Source of the DNA: Stomoxys calcitrans
Taxonomy: Eukaryota > Arthropoda > Insecta > Diptera > Muscidae
Assembly: GCF_963082655.1 (NCBI RefSeq)
Contig: NC_081552.1
Span: forward strand, 185,922,571-185,986,570
Direction of reading: 5' to 3'
Length of the DNA: 64,000 bases
The notes beneath the pieces were generated by a model. That model did no database searches. It saw only the letters and a list, made by a program, of their open reading frames with translations, and was not told the origin of the DNA. A program made the position numbers and the translations under genes. Every line of letters starts with the position of its first letter. The stretch's first letter is position 1. Shown one piece after another: positions 21,261-32,154 of the stretch.

Positions 21261-22775
21261 TTTGTCCGATTTGGCACAGCTTGTGACTCTGTAATTGCAT
21301 TTTTTCTTCTGTCAGTTATCAGCTGTTACTTTTAGCTTGCTTTAGAAAAATAGTGTAAAACAAGTAAAAGCGTGCTAAGTTCGGCCGGGTCGAATCTTAT
21401 ATACCACCATGGATCGCATTTGTCGAGTTCTTTTCCCAGCATCTCTTCTTAGGCAAAACATGATATAAGATAATATTTGCTCTGCTATTAGAGCGATATC
21501 AAGACATGGTCCGGTTTGGACCACAATTAAATTATATGTTGGAGACCTGTGTAAAATGTCAGCCAATTCGAATAAGAATTGCACCCTTTGGGGGCTCAAG
21601 AAGTAAAATAGAGAGATCGATTTATATGGGAGCTGTATCGGGCTATAGACCGATTCAGACCATAATAAACACGTATGTTGATGGTCATAAGAGAGTCCGT
21701 CGTGTAAAATTTCAGGCAAATCGGATAATAATTGCGACCCCTAGAGGCTCAAGAAGTCAAGATCCAAGATCGGTTTATATGACAGCTATATCAGGTTATG
21801 AACCGATTTGAACCATACTTAGCACAGTTATTGGATATCATAACAAAACACGTCGTGCACAATTTCATCCCAATCAGACAAGAATTGCGCACTCTAGAGG
21901 CTCAAGAAGTCAAGACCCAAGATCGGTTTATATGGCAGGTATATCAGGTTATGGACCGATTTGAACCATACTTGGCACAGTCGTTGGATATTATAACAAA
22001 ACACGTCGTGCAAAATTTCATCCCAATCGGATAAGAATTGCGTACTCTAGAGGCTCAAGAAGTCAAGACCCAAGATCGGTTGATATGGCAGCTATATCAG
22101 GTTATGGACCGATTTGAACCATACTTGGCACGGTTGTTGGATATCATAACAAAACACGTCGTGCAATATTTCATTCCAATCGGATAAGAATTGCGCAGTG
22201 TAGAGGCTCAAGAAGTCAAGACCCAAGATCGGTTTATATGGCAGCTACATCAGGTTATGGACCGATTCAAACCGTACTTGGCACAGTGGTTGGATATCAT
22301 AACAAAACACGTCGTGCAAAATTTCATTCCAATCGGACTAGAATTGGGCCCTCTAGAGGCTCAAGAAGTCAAGACCCAAGATCGGTTTATATGACAGCTA
22401 TATGAAAACATGGACCGATATGGCCCATTTACAATACCAACCGACCTACACTAATAAGAAGTATTTGTGCAAAATTTCAAGCGGCTAGCTTTACTCCTTC
22501 GGAAGTTAGCGCGCTTTCGACAGACAGACGGACGGACAGACGGACGGACATGGCTAGATCGACATAAAATGTCACGATGATCAAGAATATATATACTTTA
22601 TGGGGTCTCAGACGAATATTTCGAGTAGTTACAAACAGAATGACGAAATTAGTATACCCCCCATCTTATGGTGGAGGGTATAAAAAGTATATTTGATTAA
22701 AGTTTATTCTAAGTTTTATTAAAAATGCATTTACTTTCTTTTAAAAAATCCGCAATTACTTTTTGGGCAACCCAA
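21206..22775 (+). mobile_element. Deleted mariner inserted in L1, itself holding a family A
   Basis: Left TIR TTGGGTTGCCCAAAAAGTAA, right TIR CTTTTTGGGCAACCCAA, TA at both sides. Without the nested A (21359-22686), only about 240 bp of mariner remain: the 5' UTR up to AGAAAAATAGTG and the last ~90 bp (TTGATTAAAGTTTATTC). All transposase coding is gone. The left arm matches the element at 1061 closely. Confidence 0.88.
21359..22686 (-). mobile_element. Family A element, complete, inside mariner
   Basis: Tail ACAAGTAAAAGCGTGCTAAG, hairpin TTCGGCCGGGTCGAA (one change), sub-terminal repeat shortened to TATACCACCATGG, about five ~153-bp units, leader, ACGG/ACAG microsatellite at 22513-22545 and M end ATGGTGGAGGGTATAAAAAG. 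Frames 21506-22394 are unit read-through. Confidence 0.87.
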
Positions 22776-23110
22776 TATATAATGCTATATGGTGTTGTGG
22801 TCTGGTGGACGGTGCTTCAAAAGTCCCCTTACTGTTCAATAGCCAAACGCATCCTAAGGATATCTTGTTGGACGAAACCATCTGATGCACTGAATTAAAT
22901 GCTACATCTAATGCCTCTGGACAGTGTGGCTAGACAAATTGTTGCGACAACCGCCGTGAGGTTAAGGGAGCTTTCTCATTGGTCCTGTTGTGGCTACGGA
23001 CACTGTGTTATCCTTGATACAAAATCCGATGTTGCGGGCAGTGTGGATAACACCCTGCTTTATAACAAATACTGTACCACTATTCGTGAAAGAACCGATT
23101 GGAACAACAC
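22776..23110 (+). pseudogene. L1 RT-to-RNase H linker relic
   Basis: Continues the L1 beyond the mariner: MLYGVVVWW-type text, then KPSDALN, MLHLMPLDSVARQIVATTAV, LRELSHWSC and YCTTIRERTDWNN, the same linker seen intact at 34014. Frame 22899-23204 is open across most of it. It is cut just before the RNase H domain by an A M-end scrap. Confidence 0.8.
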
Positions 23111-23337
23111 CCATCCTATTGTGGAGGGTATAAAAAATAGGTCAGCAGAGGAATACCTCAGGGAGGTGTACTGTTTCCTATACTTGGGAGCAGACAGGTG
23201 TTAGTGTAGGTTACTATAAATTCGACATCGGCCGAATTTTACCTTATTACTTATTATTACTTCTGTCGTTTTATTTTACCCTTTGTCGCTAAATGTGAAC
23301 ATATATATATTAATAACTACCAAATATAGACAGGGTA
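23111..23337. other. A M-end scrap, displaced L1 RT scrap, unassigned AT-rich DNA
   Basis: CATCCTATTGTGGAGGGTAT (23111-23130) is an A M end in reverse. Next, AGGTCAGCAGAGGAATACCT to about 23200 matches the RT active-site neighbourhood (WVSRGTPQGGVLSP in the copy at 33583), which belongs upstream of the linker that precedes it here. From 23215 the sequence is AT-rich without assignment. Confidence 0.6.
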
Positions 23338-24225
23338 CTTTTTATCCCCTTCATCATAGGATGTGGCTATACTAATTTCCTCATTCTGTTTGTAGCACCT
23401 CGAAATATGCGTCTGAGACTCCATAAAGTATATATATTCTTGATCGTCATGTCATTTAAAGTCGATCTAGCCATGTCCGTCCGTCCGTCTGTCTGTCGAA
23501 AGCACAGTAACTTTCTAGGGAATAAGGCTAGCCGTTTCAATTTTTGCACAAATACTTTTTATTAGTGTGGGTCAGTTGGTATTGTAAATGGGCCATATCG
23601 GTCCATGTTTTGATAATGATGCCATAAAAACCGATCTTGGGTCTTGACTTCGTAAGCCTCTAGAGGGTTCAATTCTCGTCCGATTTGATTGAAATTTTGC
23701 ACGTAGTATTTTGGTATCACTACCAACAACTCTGCTAAGTATGATTTAAATTGGTATAGCTGTCATGAGGTGTTCTGTTATGACCGTCAATAACTGTGCT
23801 AAGTATGGCGTAAATCGGTAAAGAACCTGATATAGCTGCCATATAAACAGATCTGGGATATTGACTTCTTGAGCCTCTAGAGGGCGCAATTCTTATCCGA
23901 TTTGAAATTTTGTACAACGGCTTCTCTCATGACCTTCAACATACGTGTCAAATATGGTCTGAATCGATCAATAGCTTGATACAGCGTCCATATAAACATA
24001 TCTCCCAATTTTACTTCTTGAGCCCCTACAATGCGCAATTCTTATCCGAATGAACTGGAGTACAACACAATGACTTCTACAATGTTCAGCATTCATATAT
24101 GGTCCGAATCGGACTATAACTTGCTTTAGCTTTGTTTGCCTAAAAAGAGAAACCACGCATAGAACTCGACAAATGCGATCCATGGTGGAGGGTCGGCCCG
24201 GCCGAACTTAGCACGCTCTTACTTG
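23338..24225 (+). mobile_element. Family A element, old copy
   Basis: M end TTTTTATCCCCTTCATCATA, GTCC/GTCT microsatellite at 23476-23497, leader, three to four diverged and partly fused units, GTTTGCCTAAAAAGAGAAAC, GGTGGAGGGTCGGCCCGG. The TATATAAGATT segment before the hairpin is lost, so the left stem arm is cut. The tail ends CTCTTACTTGA. Confidence 0.75.
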
Positions 24226-24345
24226 ATAGTATTTAGAGCGCACAACAAGCCGATTACTGGCTAAGGAGTATGTCCATAGTGGCATTGGATGGATTAATAT
24301 CTGCATCCTCTTTTATACCCAACCTAACCTAAATATAGACAGATC
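24226..24345 (+). mobile_element. LINE 3' end fragment with CCTAA tail
   Basis: TTTAGAGCGCACAACAAGCC through TGGCTAAGGAGTATG matches, on the opposite strand, the 3' untranslated part of the LINE at 57876. It then runs past the end of that copy to CCCAACCTAACCTAA. So this is a short, severely 5'-truncated copy that keeps the real 3' terminus. Confidence 0.72.
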
Positions 24346-24427
24346 TTGACTTAGACAGTGCTCCAGTCGCTTGCTTTTCAATTAAAATTTTACAGGAAAA
24401 TAAAAACAGCCTTTATTCTTGTTTCCT

Positions 24428-25083
24428 TTTTGTGAACACCACCATAGGATGGGGGTATTCTAATCTAGTTATTCCATTTGCAGCACTTCGAAATATTGAT
24501 CTAGGACCCCATAAAGAATATATATTCTTGATCATCTCGACGTTCTGATTCGAACTAGCCTTGTTTGTCCGTCTGTCGGTCGAAATCACGATAGCGGTCG
24601 AACGCGTAGAACTAGCCACTTGAAATTTCGCACAGATACTTTTAATTGATGTAGGTCAATGGGGTTTTCAAATAGGCCATATCGGTTCATATTTGGGTGT
24701 AGCTCCTATATAAACCGATCTCCCGATTTGACTTCATGAGCCCATGGAAGCCACAATTTTTGTCCGATTTGACTGACATTGTGCACATAGTGTTCTGTCA
24801 TGACTTCCAACAACTGTGCCTAGTAAGGTCCAAATGGGTCTATAACCTGATATAGCTCCCATATAAACCGATCTCCCGATTTCACTTCTTGAGCCCTTGG
24901 AAGCCACAATTTTTGTCCGATTTGGCTTAAATTTTGCATATAGACTCTCATATATAGACTCTCACTGCGCCAAGTACGGTCCAATGTGGTTTTTAACAGA
25001 TATAGCTCCCATATTTTAGCAGAATCCATGGTGGTGGGTTCCCAAGATTCGGCACGGCCGAACTTAGTACGCATTTATTTGTT
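24428..25083 (+). mobile_element. Family A element, old short copy
   Basis: M end CACCACCATAGGATGGGGGT, reduced GTCCGTCTGTCGGTCG microsatellite, leader (AACTAGCCACTTGAAATTTC), two units, then a direct jump to CCATGGTGGTGGGTTCCC, hairpin TTCGGCACGGCCGAA and TTATTTGTT. Units resemble the variant at 54100 and 58700 more than the young A copies. Confidence 0.75.
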
Positions 25084-25967
25084 TCTAATAAAGCAGCTGG
25101 TTTTCAAAAACCATCTGTTCGATGCTGCCAATTGCTGCAGGAAAAAAATCTTCAGCAGAATTTGAAAACTCTCAAAATTTTGCTATCTTTCACTCATTCT
25201 TTTGCTCTTTTCTGCTGGCAAATAAAGTTCCAGGACGACTTTCGGTAAAAATTTTGGCAAAACACGAAAGATTTCTAGTAAAAATTTCTGCAAATTTGCA
25301 CAAATTTTTTAGTACGCTCATACTCTTAATAGTGATTTAATACCAAAATGATTCTATACCTTCAGCGAAGCCCACTAAGGCTGTATCACTCCAATGAACG
25401 GCTTGTATTTGATTCGGCAAATCAGCAGTTTTCCAACCAGAAAATCAGCTGATTATCCATATAACAAGATTCCTTAGTTCCAGTTGATACACTGACTAAT
25501 TGCGATACACAGACTTATTAGTGTGTTAAAGATTTTTTTCCTTCTTAGAGTTACAAACACATTCATCAACTGATAGTACACGGTACCACACCGATTGCAA
25601 AGTGATTGCAACCCCCTCTTCAAAAAACTGGCTCACATTTATAAATATTTAATAATCCAATTAAAGAAGGGGAAAATTTATAACAAAACGAAAATGAAAA
25701 TAGAAAACATTTAGAAAAAGTGTAGTAAAACAAATTGCAAGTGGGTTGTATATATTTAATGGTCAAATACATTGAACTTTTGTTGCTGCATTTCCGTTTC
25801 CACTTTCATGCCACTCAGAAATCAAAGTGCTTTAACAATATTGGTTCAACACTCAATGGAGCGTTTAAAATTAAGCACATGAATAGTTAACGGAATTTAA
25901 TGACTTGAAAAATATGCAATGCCTAGCAATCACATCGACACAAATCAGACTAAAAAAAATAAAATTA
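25084..25967. other. Unique DNA, no gene recognised
   Basis: Nearly 900 bp without A-D units. A 72-codon frame at 25122-25340 has no recognisable motif. The phrases AAATCAGCTGATT and several AAAATTT runs look transposon-like, but I cannot name an element. Confidence 0.4.
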
Positions 25968-26620
25968 AAAAGGCATTAAGTTCGGCCGGGCTGAACTTTG
26001 GATACCCATCACCTCGGGTGTATATGTAAACCCCCTTTTGCCACAATCTGGTGAAAATTGGATAATTTATGCACCCAAATGCGGCGGGGTCTAATAAATA
26101 TAAGTCACTGTTGAATTTTGTATTTCAAATTTCAGGGAAATCGGATAAAAAATAAAGCTTTTATTCGCTTCAGACTCTTTATCGGCGGATAGCTCTCTAT
26201 GGAAGCTATATCTAAATTTTGTCAGATACAAACCATATTTGGGATGGAGGTCGGGAGACCTAAAACTTTTTCAAATTTTAGCAAAATCGGGTAATAAATA
26301 AAGCGTTTATGGGCTTCAGACCCTTTATCGGGAGATCGGTCCATATGGCAGCTATATCTAAATATAGTCCGATCTAAACCATATTTGGGTCAGTTGTCGG
26401 GAAGCCTTAAACTACTCACTGTTTCAAATTTCATCAAAGCCGGTCCGGTTTGGCCCGTTCAAGAACTTAACCAGCGTTCATCAAAAAGACATATCAGTGC
26501 CAATTTTCAGCTCAATATCTCAATTTTCGAAGGCTCTAGAGTAATTACAACAGACGGACAGACACACGGTCATCGTTAAATCGTCTTAGAATTTTACGAC
26601 GATCCAAAATATGTATACCT
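25968..26620 (-). mobile_element. B' element lacking M end
   Basis: Tail AAAAAGGCATTAAGTTCGG, hairpin with one mismatch (GGCCGGGCTGAAC), ATACCCATCACCTCGGGTG, three B' units (AATAAAGCTTTTAT, CCCTTTATCGG), leader, ACAGACGGACAGACAC and AGAATTTTACGACGATCC. It stops before the M end, exactly where the LINE RT fragment starts. Confidence 0.75.
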
Positions 26621-28442
26621 TGTAGCGCCAAACAACCCACATTGCGACGATAATGAAGGGACGCAATGGAGTTGGATACCCCACTGTCCCCAAGCAATGC
26701 CATCACTCTCCTCTGTACACGGTCCAGTAGCTGCAGGGATGATTTTGAAACTCCTGCCCATACATGTGAGTTGTACTCCATTTTCATTCTTGTGAAAGTG
26801 GTGTAGATATTAAGAAGATCAGACGGAGTGAAGTACTTATAACACCGATTAAGGAAGCCTAAACACTTGAATGCCTCTTTCGACACTTCAAATACATGTT
26901 TAGCCCAACGGACATCACTTTGTATTTTCATGCCCAGAACATCAAGAGCTTTTGATTGCTCAATATCTACACCGTTGATAGACAAAGATAATCGTAATGG
27001 GTCAGCGAATCGTTTGTGTGACAACAAGCAGCACTGAGTCTTCCGTGCATTAAAATCTACTCGATTCATTCGACCCCACTCAAAAATGGTCAGCAAATAC
27101 TGGCAGAGTGTATCGTCTCTAACCCGCCTCTTGACCTCAATCTCTCGAAGACTAGGCCTATGGTCGAATGAGTACGAATGACAGAGATTACTGTCATCCG
27201 CAAATGAGTAGATCGGATTCGATGTCTGATCCAACAGATCGTTGATGAAAATAAGAAAAAGAGAAGGAGAAAGAACAGAGCCCTGGGTACACCTGCGGTA
27301 AATTTGTGCTCATTGGATGAGAACCCATCTATAACAACTCGAATACTGTGATCTCTGGGAAAGCTCGAAATAAATCGAACGAAGCCATTATCGACACCAA
27401 ATGCGACAAGCTTCGATAGTAGTGCACCGTGCCAGACCCTATCAAATGCCTTTGAGATATCCAGAGTCACAACCTTACTCTCACCAAACTGGTGGATTGA
27501 GGGACTCCAATGTTCCGACAGAAGTGCCATGAGATCGCCCGTAGAGCGATTTCTGCGGAACCCATACTATTGGTCGCTAAGAAGGCATTAGACTCTAAAT
27601 ACCTCACAAGATGGTGATTAACCATGCTCTCCATGCCCTTGGAGAGAGCGGAGCATATCGCAATTGACAGATAAATCGCAAGGTCGTTTGCCTCACCCTT
27701 CTTGGGTATTGGCTGAACGTTCGCAACCGCGCCGGAAGGACTCTCGCACGGAGGGCAAGATTGAAAAGGTTGCGTAATGGTCGAGCAAGCGTCGAAGAAC
27801 ACTTGCGTAAGACAAGCGTTGATATTCCATCCGGGCCCGGGGATTTATTAACATCTAGATTCTCAAGAACCCTTTTAGCTCCACGAGTTCGAAAAAATAT
27901 TTGGGGCATGACGGCAGATGCTATCCGGCAGGGAGGAGTTCCCTGCAAATATATCAGCCAACAGGTTAGCCTTATCAACCGGATGAAGAACTACCCTTTA
28001 CTCTTTTCACGAACGATCAAAAGCTCTTACTTCCTAGTGTAGAAGCAAGAACCTTAGCACACAGACGCTGTTCGCGCCTAAGCACATTGGCACACGAAAA
28101 TCTTGCCTGCTTGCGAAGCAGTTCAGTATTGGTATTTTTACCCCAACGCCAGTTCCTGAATTCCACCTCTTCCGATCTGACAGCATCTCTACATGTCTGG
28201 TTAAACCAACTTTTGTCGTCTGATTTAGACCTTATAGTCTTGACTGGAATAAATGTTCTCATTCCATTTAACATTATCTTCTCACTCATTTCAGCAGTAG
28301 CATTTATATCGTCATCTAGAAAACATAGTTTCCAATTAAAATGCTGAAAGAATCCATTGAACTCAGCCCAACGTGCTTTATCGTAAAAAAATATTGACCG
28401 CTTGGGGACTGGGGAGGAAGCAGTACGAAGAGCAGAATACGA
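26621..28442 (-). pseudogene. CR1/Jockey-type LINE relic: linker and reverse transcriptase
   Basis: Minus-strand order: KARWAEFNGFF and NWRWGKNTNTELL (pre-RT), VLENLDVNKSPGPDGIS (RT start), PIPKKGEANDL, KVVTLDISKAFDRVWH (motif A), NPIYSFADDSNLCHSY (motif C, FADD intact), NRVDFNARKTQCCLLS, LDVLGMKIQSDVRW, MEYNSHVWAG, LLDRVQRRVMALLG. Several frameshifts separate the blocks: 27090-27530 reads out of frame after KFTAGVP, and the RGSxLSP box is garbled. The catalytic acids remain, but the gene is broken. Endonuclease continues beyond the inserted B at 29807. The 3' end is missing. Confidence 0.87.
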
Positions 28443-29806
28443 AACAAGTAAAAAGGCGTTAAGTTCGGCCGGGCCGAACTTTGGATACCCACCACCTCGG
28501 GAATATATGTAAACCACCTTTCATCAAAATTCGGTGGAAATTTCATACCTTATGTCCCATATCAGTTATATCAAAATATGTTCCGATTTGGACCAAATAC
28601 TAAAAGTACACTAGCTATATCTAAAAATAAACCGATCTGAACCATATACGACACGGATGTCGAAAAGCCTAACATAAGTCACTGTGCCAAATTTCAGTGA
28701 AATCGGATTATAAATGCGCCTTTTATGGGGCCAAGACCTTAAATCGCGATATCGGTCTATATGGCAGCTATATTCAAATCTCGACCGATCTGGGCAAAAT
28801 TGAAGAAGCACTTCGAAGAGCCTAACCAAACTCACTGTCTCAAATTTCAGCGACATCGGACAATAAATGCGTCTTTTATGGCCCCAAAACCTAAAACGTA
28901 GATATCGGTCAATATGGCAGCTATATCGAAATCTGAACCGATCTGTGCGATATTGCAGAAGTATGTCAAGGGGTTTAACTTAACTCACTGTCCCAAATTT
29001 TGGCGACATCGGATAATATATAAGCATTTTATGGCCCAAAACCATAAATCAAGAAATCGGTCTATATGGCAGCTATATCCAAATCTGAACCGATCTGGGC
29101 CAAATTGAAGAAAGATGTCGAAAGGCATAACACAACTCACTGTCCCAAATTTCAGCAAAATCGGATAATAAATGTGGCTTTTATGGGACTTAGACCCTAA
29201 ATCGGATGATCGGTCTATATGTCAGCTATATCCAAATCTGGACCGATCTGAGCCAAATTCATGGAAGATGTCGAAGGGCCTAACACAACTCACTGTCCAA
29301 AATTTCAGCAAAATCGGATAATAAATGTGGCTTTTATGGGCCTAAGACCCTAAATCGGAGGATCGATCTATATGGCCGCTATATCCAAATCCTGACCGCT
29401 CTGAGCCAAATGGACAATGGATGTCGAAGGGCCTAACAGAACTCACTGTCCCAAATTTCAGCAAAATCGGATAATAAATATGGCTTTTATGGGCCTAAGA
29501 CCCTAAATCGGCCGATCGGTCTATATGGGGGCTATATCGAGATATAGTCCGATAAAGCCCATCTTCGAACTTAACCTGCTTATGGACAAAAAAAGAATCT
29601 ATGCAAAGTTTCAGCTCAATGTCTCAATTTTTGAAAACTGTAGCGTGATTTCAACAGACAGACGGACAGTTGGACGGACATGTCTAGATCGTCTTAGATT
29701 TTTACGCTGATCAAGAATATATATTCTTTATAGGGTCGGAAATGGATGTGTTGCAAACGCAATGACAAAATGAATATACCCCCATCCTTCGGAGGTGGGT
29801 ATAAAA
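28443..29806 (-). mobile_element. Family B element, complete, inside a LINE
   Basis: Tail ACAAGTAAAAAGGCGTTAAG, hairpin TTCGGCCGGGCCGAA, ATACCCACCACCTCGGGAA, six units, leader TATGGACAAAAAAAGAATC, ACAGACGGACAG microsatellite and M end CTTCGGAGGTGGGTATAAAA. It splits the minus-strand LINE between its endonuclease and pre-RT regions. Confidence 0.88.
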
Positions 29807-30045
29807 AAGGTCAAGAGAATTATTTTGGTGCCCTTGGACACAACCGATATGTATCGGTTCGTTCACTAGTTGCGCCAAACCATTGTGCGCAGCGAAAAGC
29901 CCAATGTATTGGCCCTCTGGAGTGGTATGACTCGAATGGGAATGCCAGGAGGAGTTGTGGACATTGGAATCCCCAGCGACAACGGTTTCACTGGCCGGAA
30001 AATCACCCAAAATATTTGGAATGGAATCATTTATGAACTCAAAGC
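29807..30045 (-). pseudogene. Endonuclease domain fragment of the split LINE
   Basis: Minus strand reads GDFPASETVVAGDSNVHNSSW, an endonuclease core box (usually GDFN; here GDSN), then SSHTTPEG, LFAAHNGLAQLVNEP and NSLDLFYTHL. This is the middle of an APE-type endonuclease and continues into the LINE at 28442 if the B element is ignored. The first part of the domain is absent. Confidence 0.85.
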
Positions 30046-30565
30046 AGCTGTATAGAAATATGATTCAATTTGGACCATACTCGGCGCGGACGTCGAGTGG
30101 TCTAATAAATACAACTCACTCACAGTTTGTGAAACAACACATTGGTATTTTCGGCAGCAATATCCAGATAAAGACCGATTCTCACCATATATAGCAGTTA
30201 TATCGAAAAGCCTAGCACTTTCAAATTTCAGCGAAATCGGTTAATAAATAAGCCTTGTATGGGTTAAAGACCTTAAGTGGGGAGATCGGCCATACTAAAC
30301 GCGGATGTCGAAGGGCCTAATACGACTCACTGTGCCAAATTTCAGCGAAATCGGATAACAAGTGCGTCCTTTATTGGCCCAAGTTCTTAAATCGGGAGAT
30401 CGGTCTAGATGGCAGCTAAACACAAACGTTCTAGCGCTATCGTGATTGCGACAGACGGACGGATAGGCGGACATGGCTGGATCGACTCAAAATGCCCAGA
30501 CGTTTATGAATACTTTAAGGGGTCGCAGATTAAAATTTGGTGGTGTTACAAACGGATAACCCAGT
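30046..30565 (-). mobile_element. B' units and eroded M end
   Basis: Three or four decayed units (ATTTGGACCATACTCGGCGC, CAAATTTCAGCGAAATCGG), a leader-like CTAGCGCTATCGTGATTGCG, ACAGACGGACGG microsatellite, and ATGGCTGGATCGACTC. It ends near GTTACAAACGGATAACC without a recognisable M end; no tail is present. Confidence 0.6.
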
Positions 30566-30786
30566 GCTGGTTGGAAGGACTGTCGGAAACTCTTCAACAG
30601 AGCAAGAGCACCACACGATTGGGACATCTATATGGCTGAGCTAAGAAAATATAAGGAGGAACTGAGAAAGGCTCAGAACAAATCCTGGGTGGAATTCTGT
30701 AGCTCCGTGGATAATACATCTGAGGTCTCTAGGCTAAGGAAGATTCTGTCCTTCAGACCTATTACGGTGGGGCATATTTAGAACTG
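30566..30786 (+). pseudogene. L1 fragment, pre-RT region
   Basis: Reads RARAPHDWDIYMAELRKYK, then EELRKAQNKSWVEFCSSVDN and RKILSFRPITVGHI. The same segment occurs at 19860-20100 and 31374-31520 with about 10% difference, so these are separate copies. Confidence 0.8.
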
Positions 30787-31373
30787 TTGCGTTATTCTTA
30801 CGTTGCACATCATCTCCATCGCAATCCTCCAAACTACTGAGGCTTAAGTAAGTATCGGTCTAATCACGCTCCTGTAGTGCTAATGCATTATACTCGGATT
30901 TAGGCCTCATTTCGAGCCTACGGCCCGTCTACATAGTACCCAACATCTATGAGCCTTCTCGGCTGAATGTGACACTTCCAATTCAGTTTCCTCTCCAAGA
31001 TCTAACTAACTAAATTTCCCTTGACCATTCCACTAAGGAACAAGGGATACTTCTCTCATATCAATGAGTGCAATCTGAGGAAAGTTTAAGCTCAATGATA
31101 AGGGGCCTCTTTTTTATGCCGAGTCCGAACGGCGTGCCGCATAGCGACACCACTTGGTGGAGAAGTACTAACAGCAAACCTGCGCCTCACAAATGTAGCC
31201 AGCAAGGGGATAACAACCGCTGCAAATTTTTTTGATGTTTACGCCGGGAATTGAAATCAGGCGTTCGGCGTCATAGGCGGACAAGCTAACCTCTGCGCCA
31301 CAGTGGCTTTATGTTCAAGATCACACCTAAGTATTTGACCTTGTCAGATATCGAAATCGCGGTGCGGGACATC
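30787..31373 (-). pseudogene. Antisense LINE RT thumb fragment, split by a SINE
   Basis: Minus strand reads ISISDKVKYLGVIL, then (after the SINE) ERKLNWKCHIQ, AHRCWVLCRRAVGSK, a stop in place of W, GLNPSIMH and later MEMMCNVRITQ in a shifted frame. This is the RT thumb of an R1/LOA-like LINE different from L1. Both ends are ragged. Confidence 0.75.
31003..31315 (-). mobile_element. tRNA-derived SINE with 7-bp target duplication
   Basis: On the minus strand: GCCACTGTGGCGCAGAGGTT head, a degenerate box B (GATTTCAATTCC), TTTGCAGCGGTTGTTATCCC, GCTGGCTACATTTG, the GGCACGCCGTTCGGACTCGG block and GGAATGGTCAAGGG. CAAGATC occurs on both sides (30996-31002 and 31316-31322). Removing the SINE plus one copy restores the LINE reading GVIL-ERKLNWK, which supports the boundaries. 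Confidence 0.83.
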
Positions 31374-32154
31374 TACAAGGCTGAGCTAAGAAAATATAAG
31401 GACGAGCTGAGAAAGGCTTAGGACGAATTCTGGGTGGAATTCTGTAGCTCCGTGGAGAATACATCTGTGGCCTCAAGGATAAGGAAGATTCTGTCCTCAA
31501 GACCTATTACAGTGGGGTATATTCATAGGTCAGAGAATGTATGGACAATGTCTAGTCTGGAAACACTAGAACAACTCGTTGATACACATTTCACGTGAAA
31601 TTCTCCAGCGGACAACGTGGCGCCAGAGGAGGTTGTCACTGGTATGCATTCGTCGGAGGTTATTAGGGAAATTGTATCTGAGCCGAAAATCCTTTGAGCG
31701 ATAAGAAGTTTCGAATCCTTTAAGACGTCTGGCCCTGATGATGTATCACCGGTTGAATTACAAGCTGTGCCTGATAGACTGGTTCCTTGGCTTAGAGATA
31801 CACTCAGCATGACATATATACCTGTGGGATGGAGGGACACAAAGGTTATTTTCATTTCCAAAGCAGTAAAACCTTACCACACGAAGGCGAAAGACTTTCG
31901 TCCTATTAGTCTGTCATCCTTTATGCTGAAGACTCTTGAGAGGTTGATAGAAACATATCTTAGGGCAAAGATCCCTGGAGATTGCCTGCCTAAGCAGTAA
32001 CATGCATATAGTAAAGGCAAATCCACGAAAACAGCGCTTCCTGACCTAGTCGGCTACATAGAGTGTTCTGTCAAGGAATATACAATGGTAGCGTTACTTG
32101 ACATTGAAGGTGCATTGAAGGTTTAAACCTACGTCAATCATGAAGGAGTTGAAG
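31374..32154 (+). pseudogene. L1 reverse transcriptase N-terminal half
   Basis: Gives WVEFCSSVENTS, SRPITVGYIHRSENVWTMSS, SFESFKTSGPDDVSPVELQ, RLVPWLRDTLSMTYIPVGWR, DTKVIFISKAVKP, AKDFRPISLSSFMLKTLERL, YLRAKIPGDCLPKQ, then YTMVALLDIEGAL (motif A acidic residue). Stops interrupt several places (after KIL, after PKQ). It breaks inside KELKFL, where family A is inserted, and resumes at 33495. Confidence 0.87.

Noticed and set aside
21506..22394. Several open frames of 60-115 codons with recurring peptides such as SRSQDPRSVYMAAISGY
   Set aside because: They are translations of the ~153-bp A units (153 is a multiple of three, so frames stay open from unit to unit). The same peptides recur at every A copy and match no protein family.
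27158..27234. FADD box of the LINE at 27.2 kb considered as an active reverse transcriptase
   Set aside because: Frames change several times around it, motif B is garbled, and the endonuclease is separated by an inserted element.
29711..30010. Overlapping plus-strand frames at 29746-30194 considered as genes
   Set aside because: The minus strand has a recognisable endonuclease box (VHNSSW, LAQLVNEP); the plus frames are its complement.
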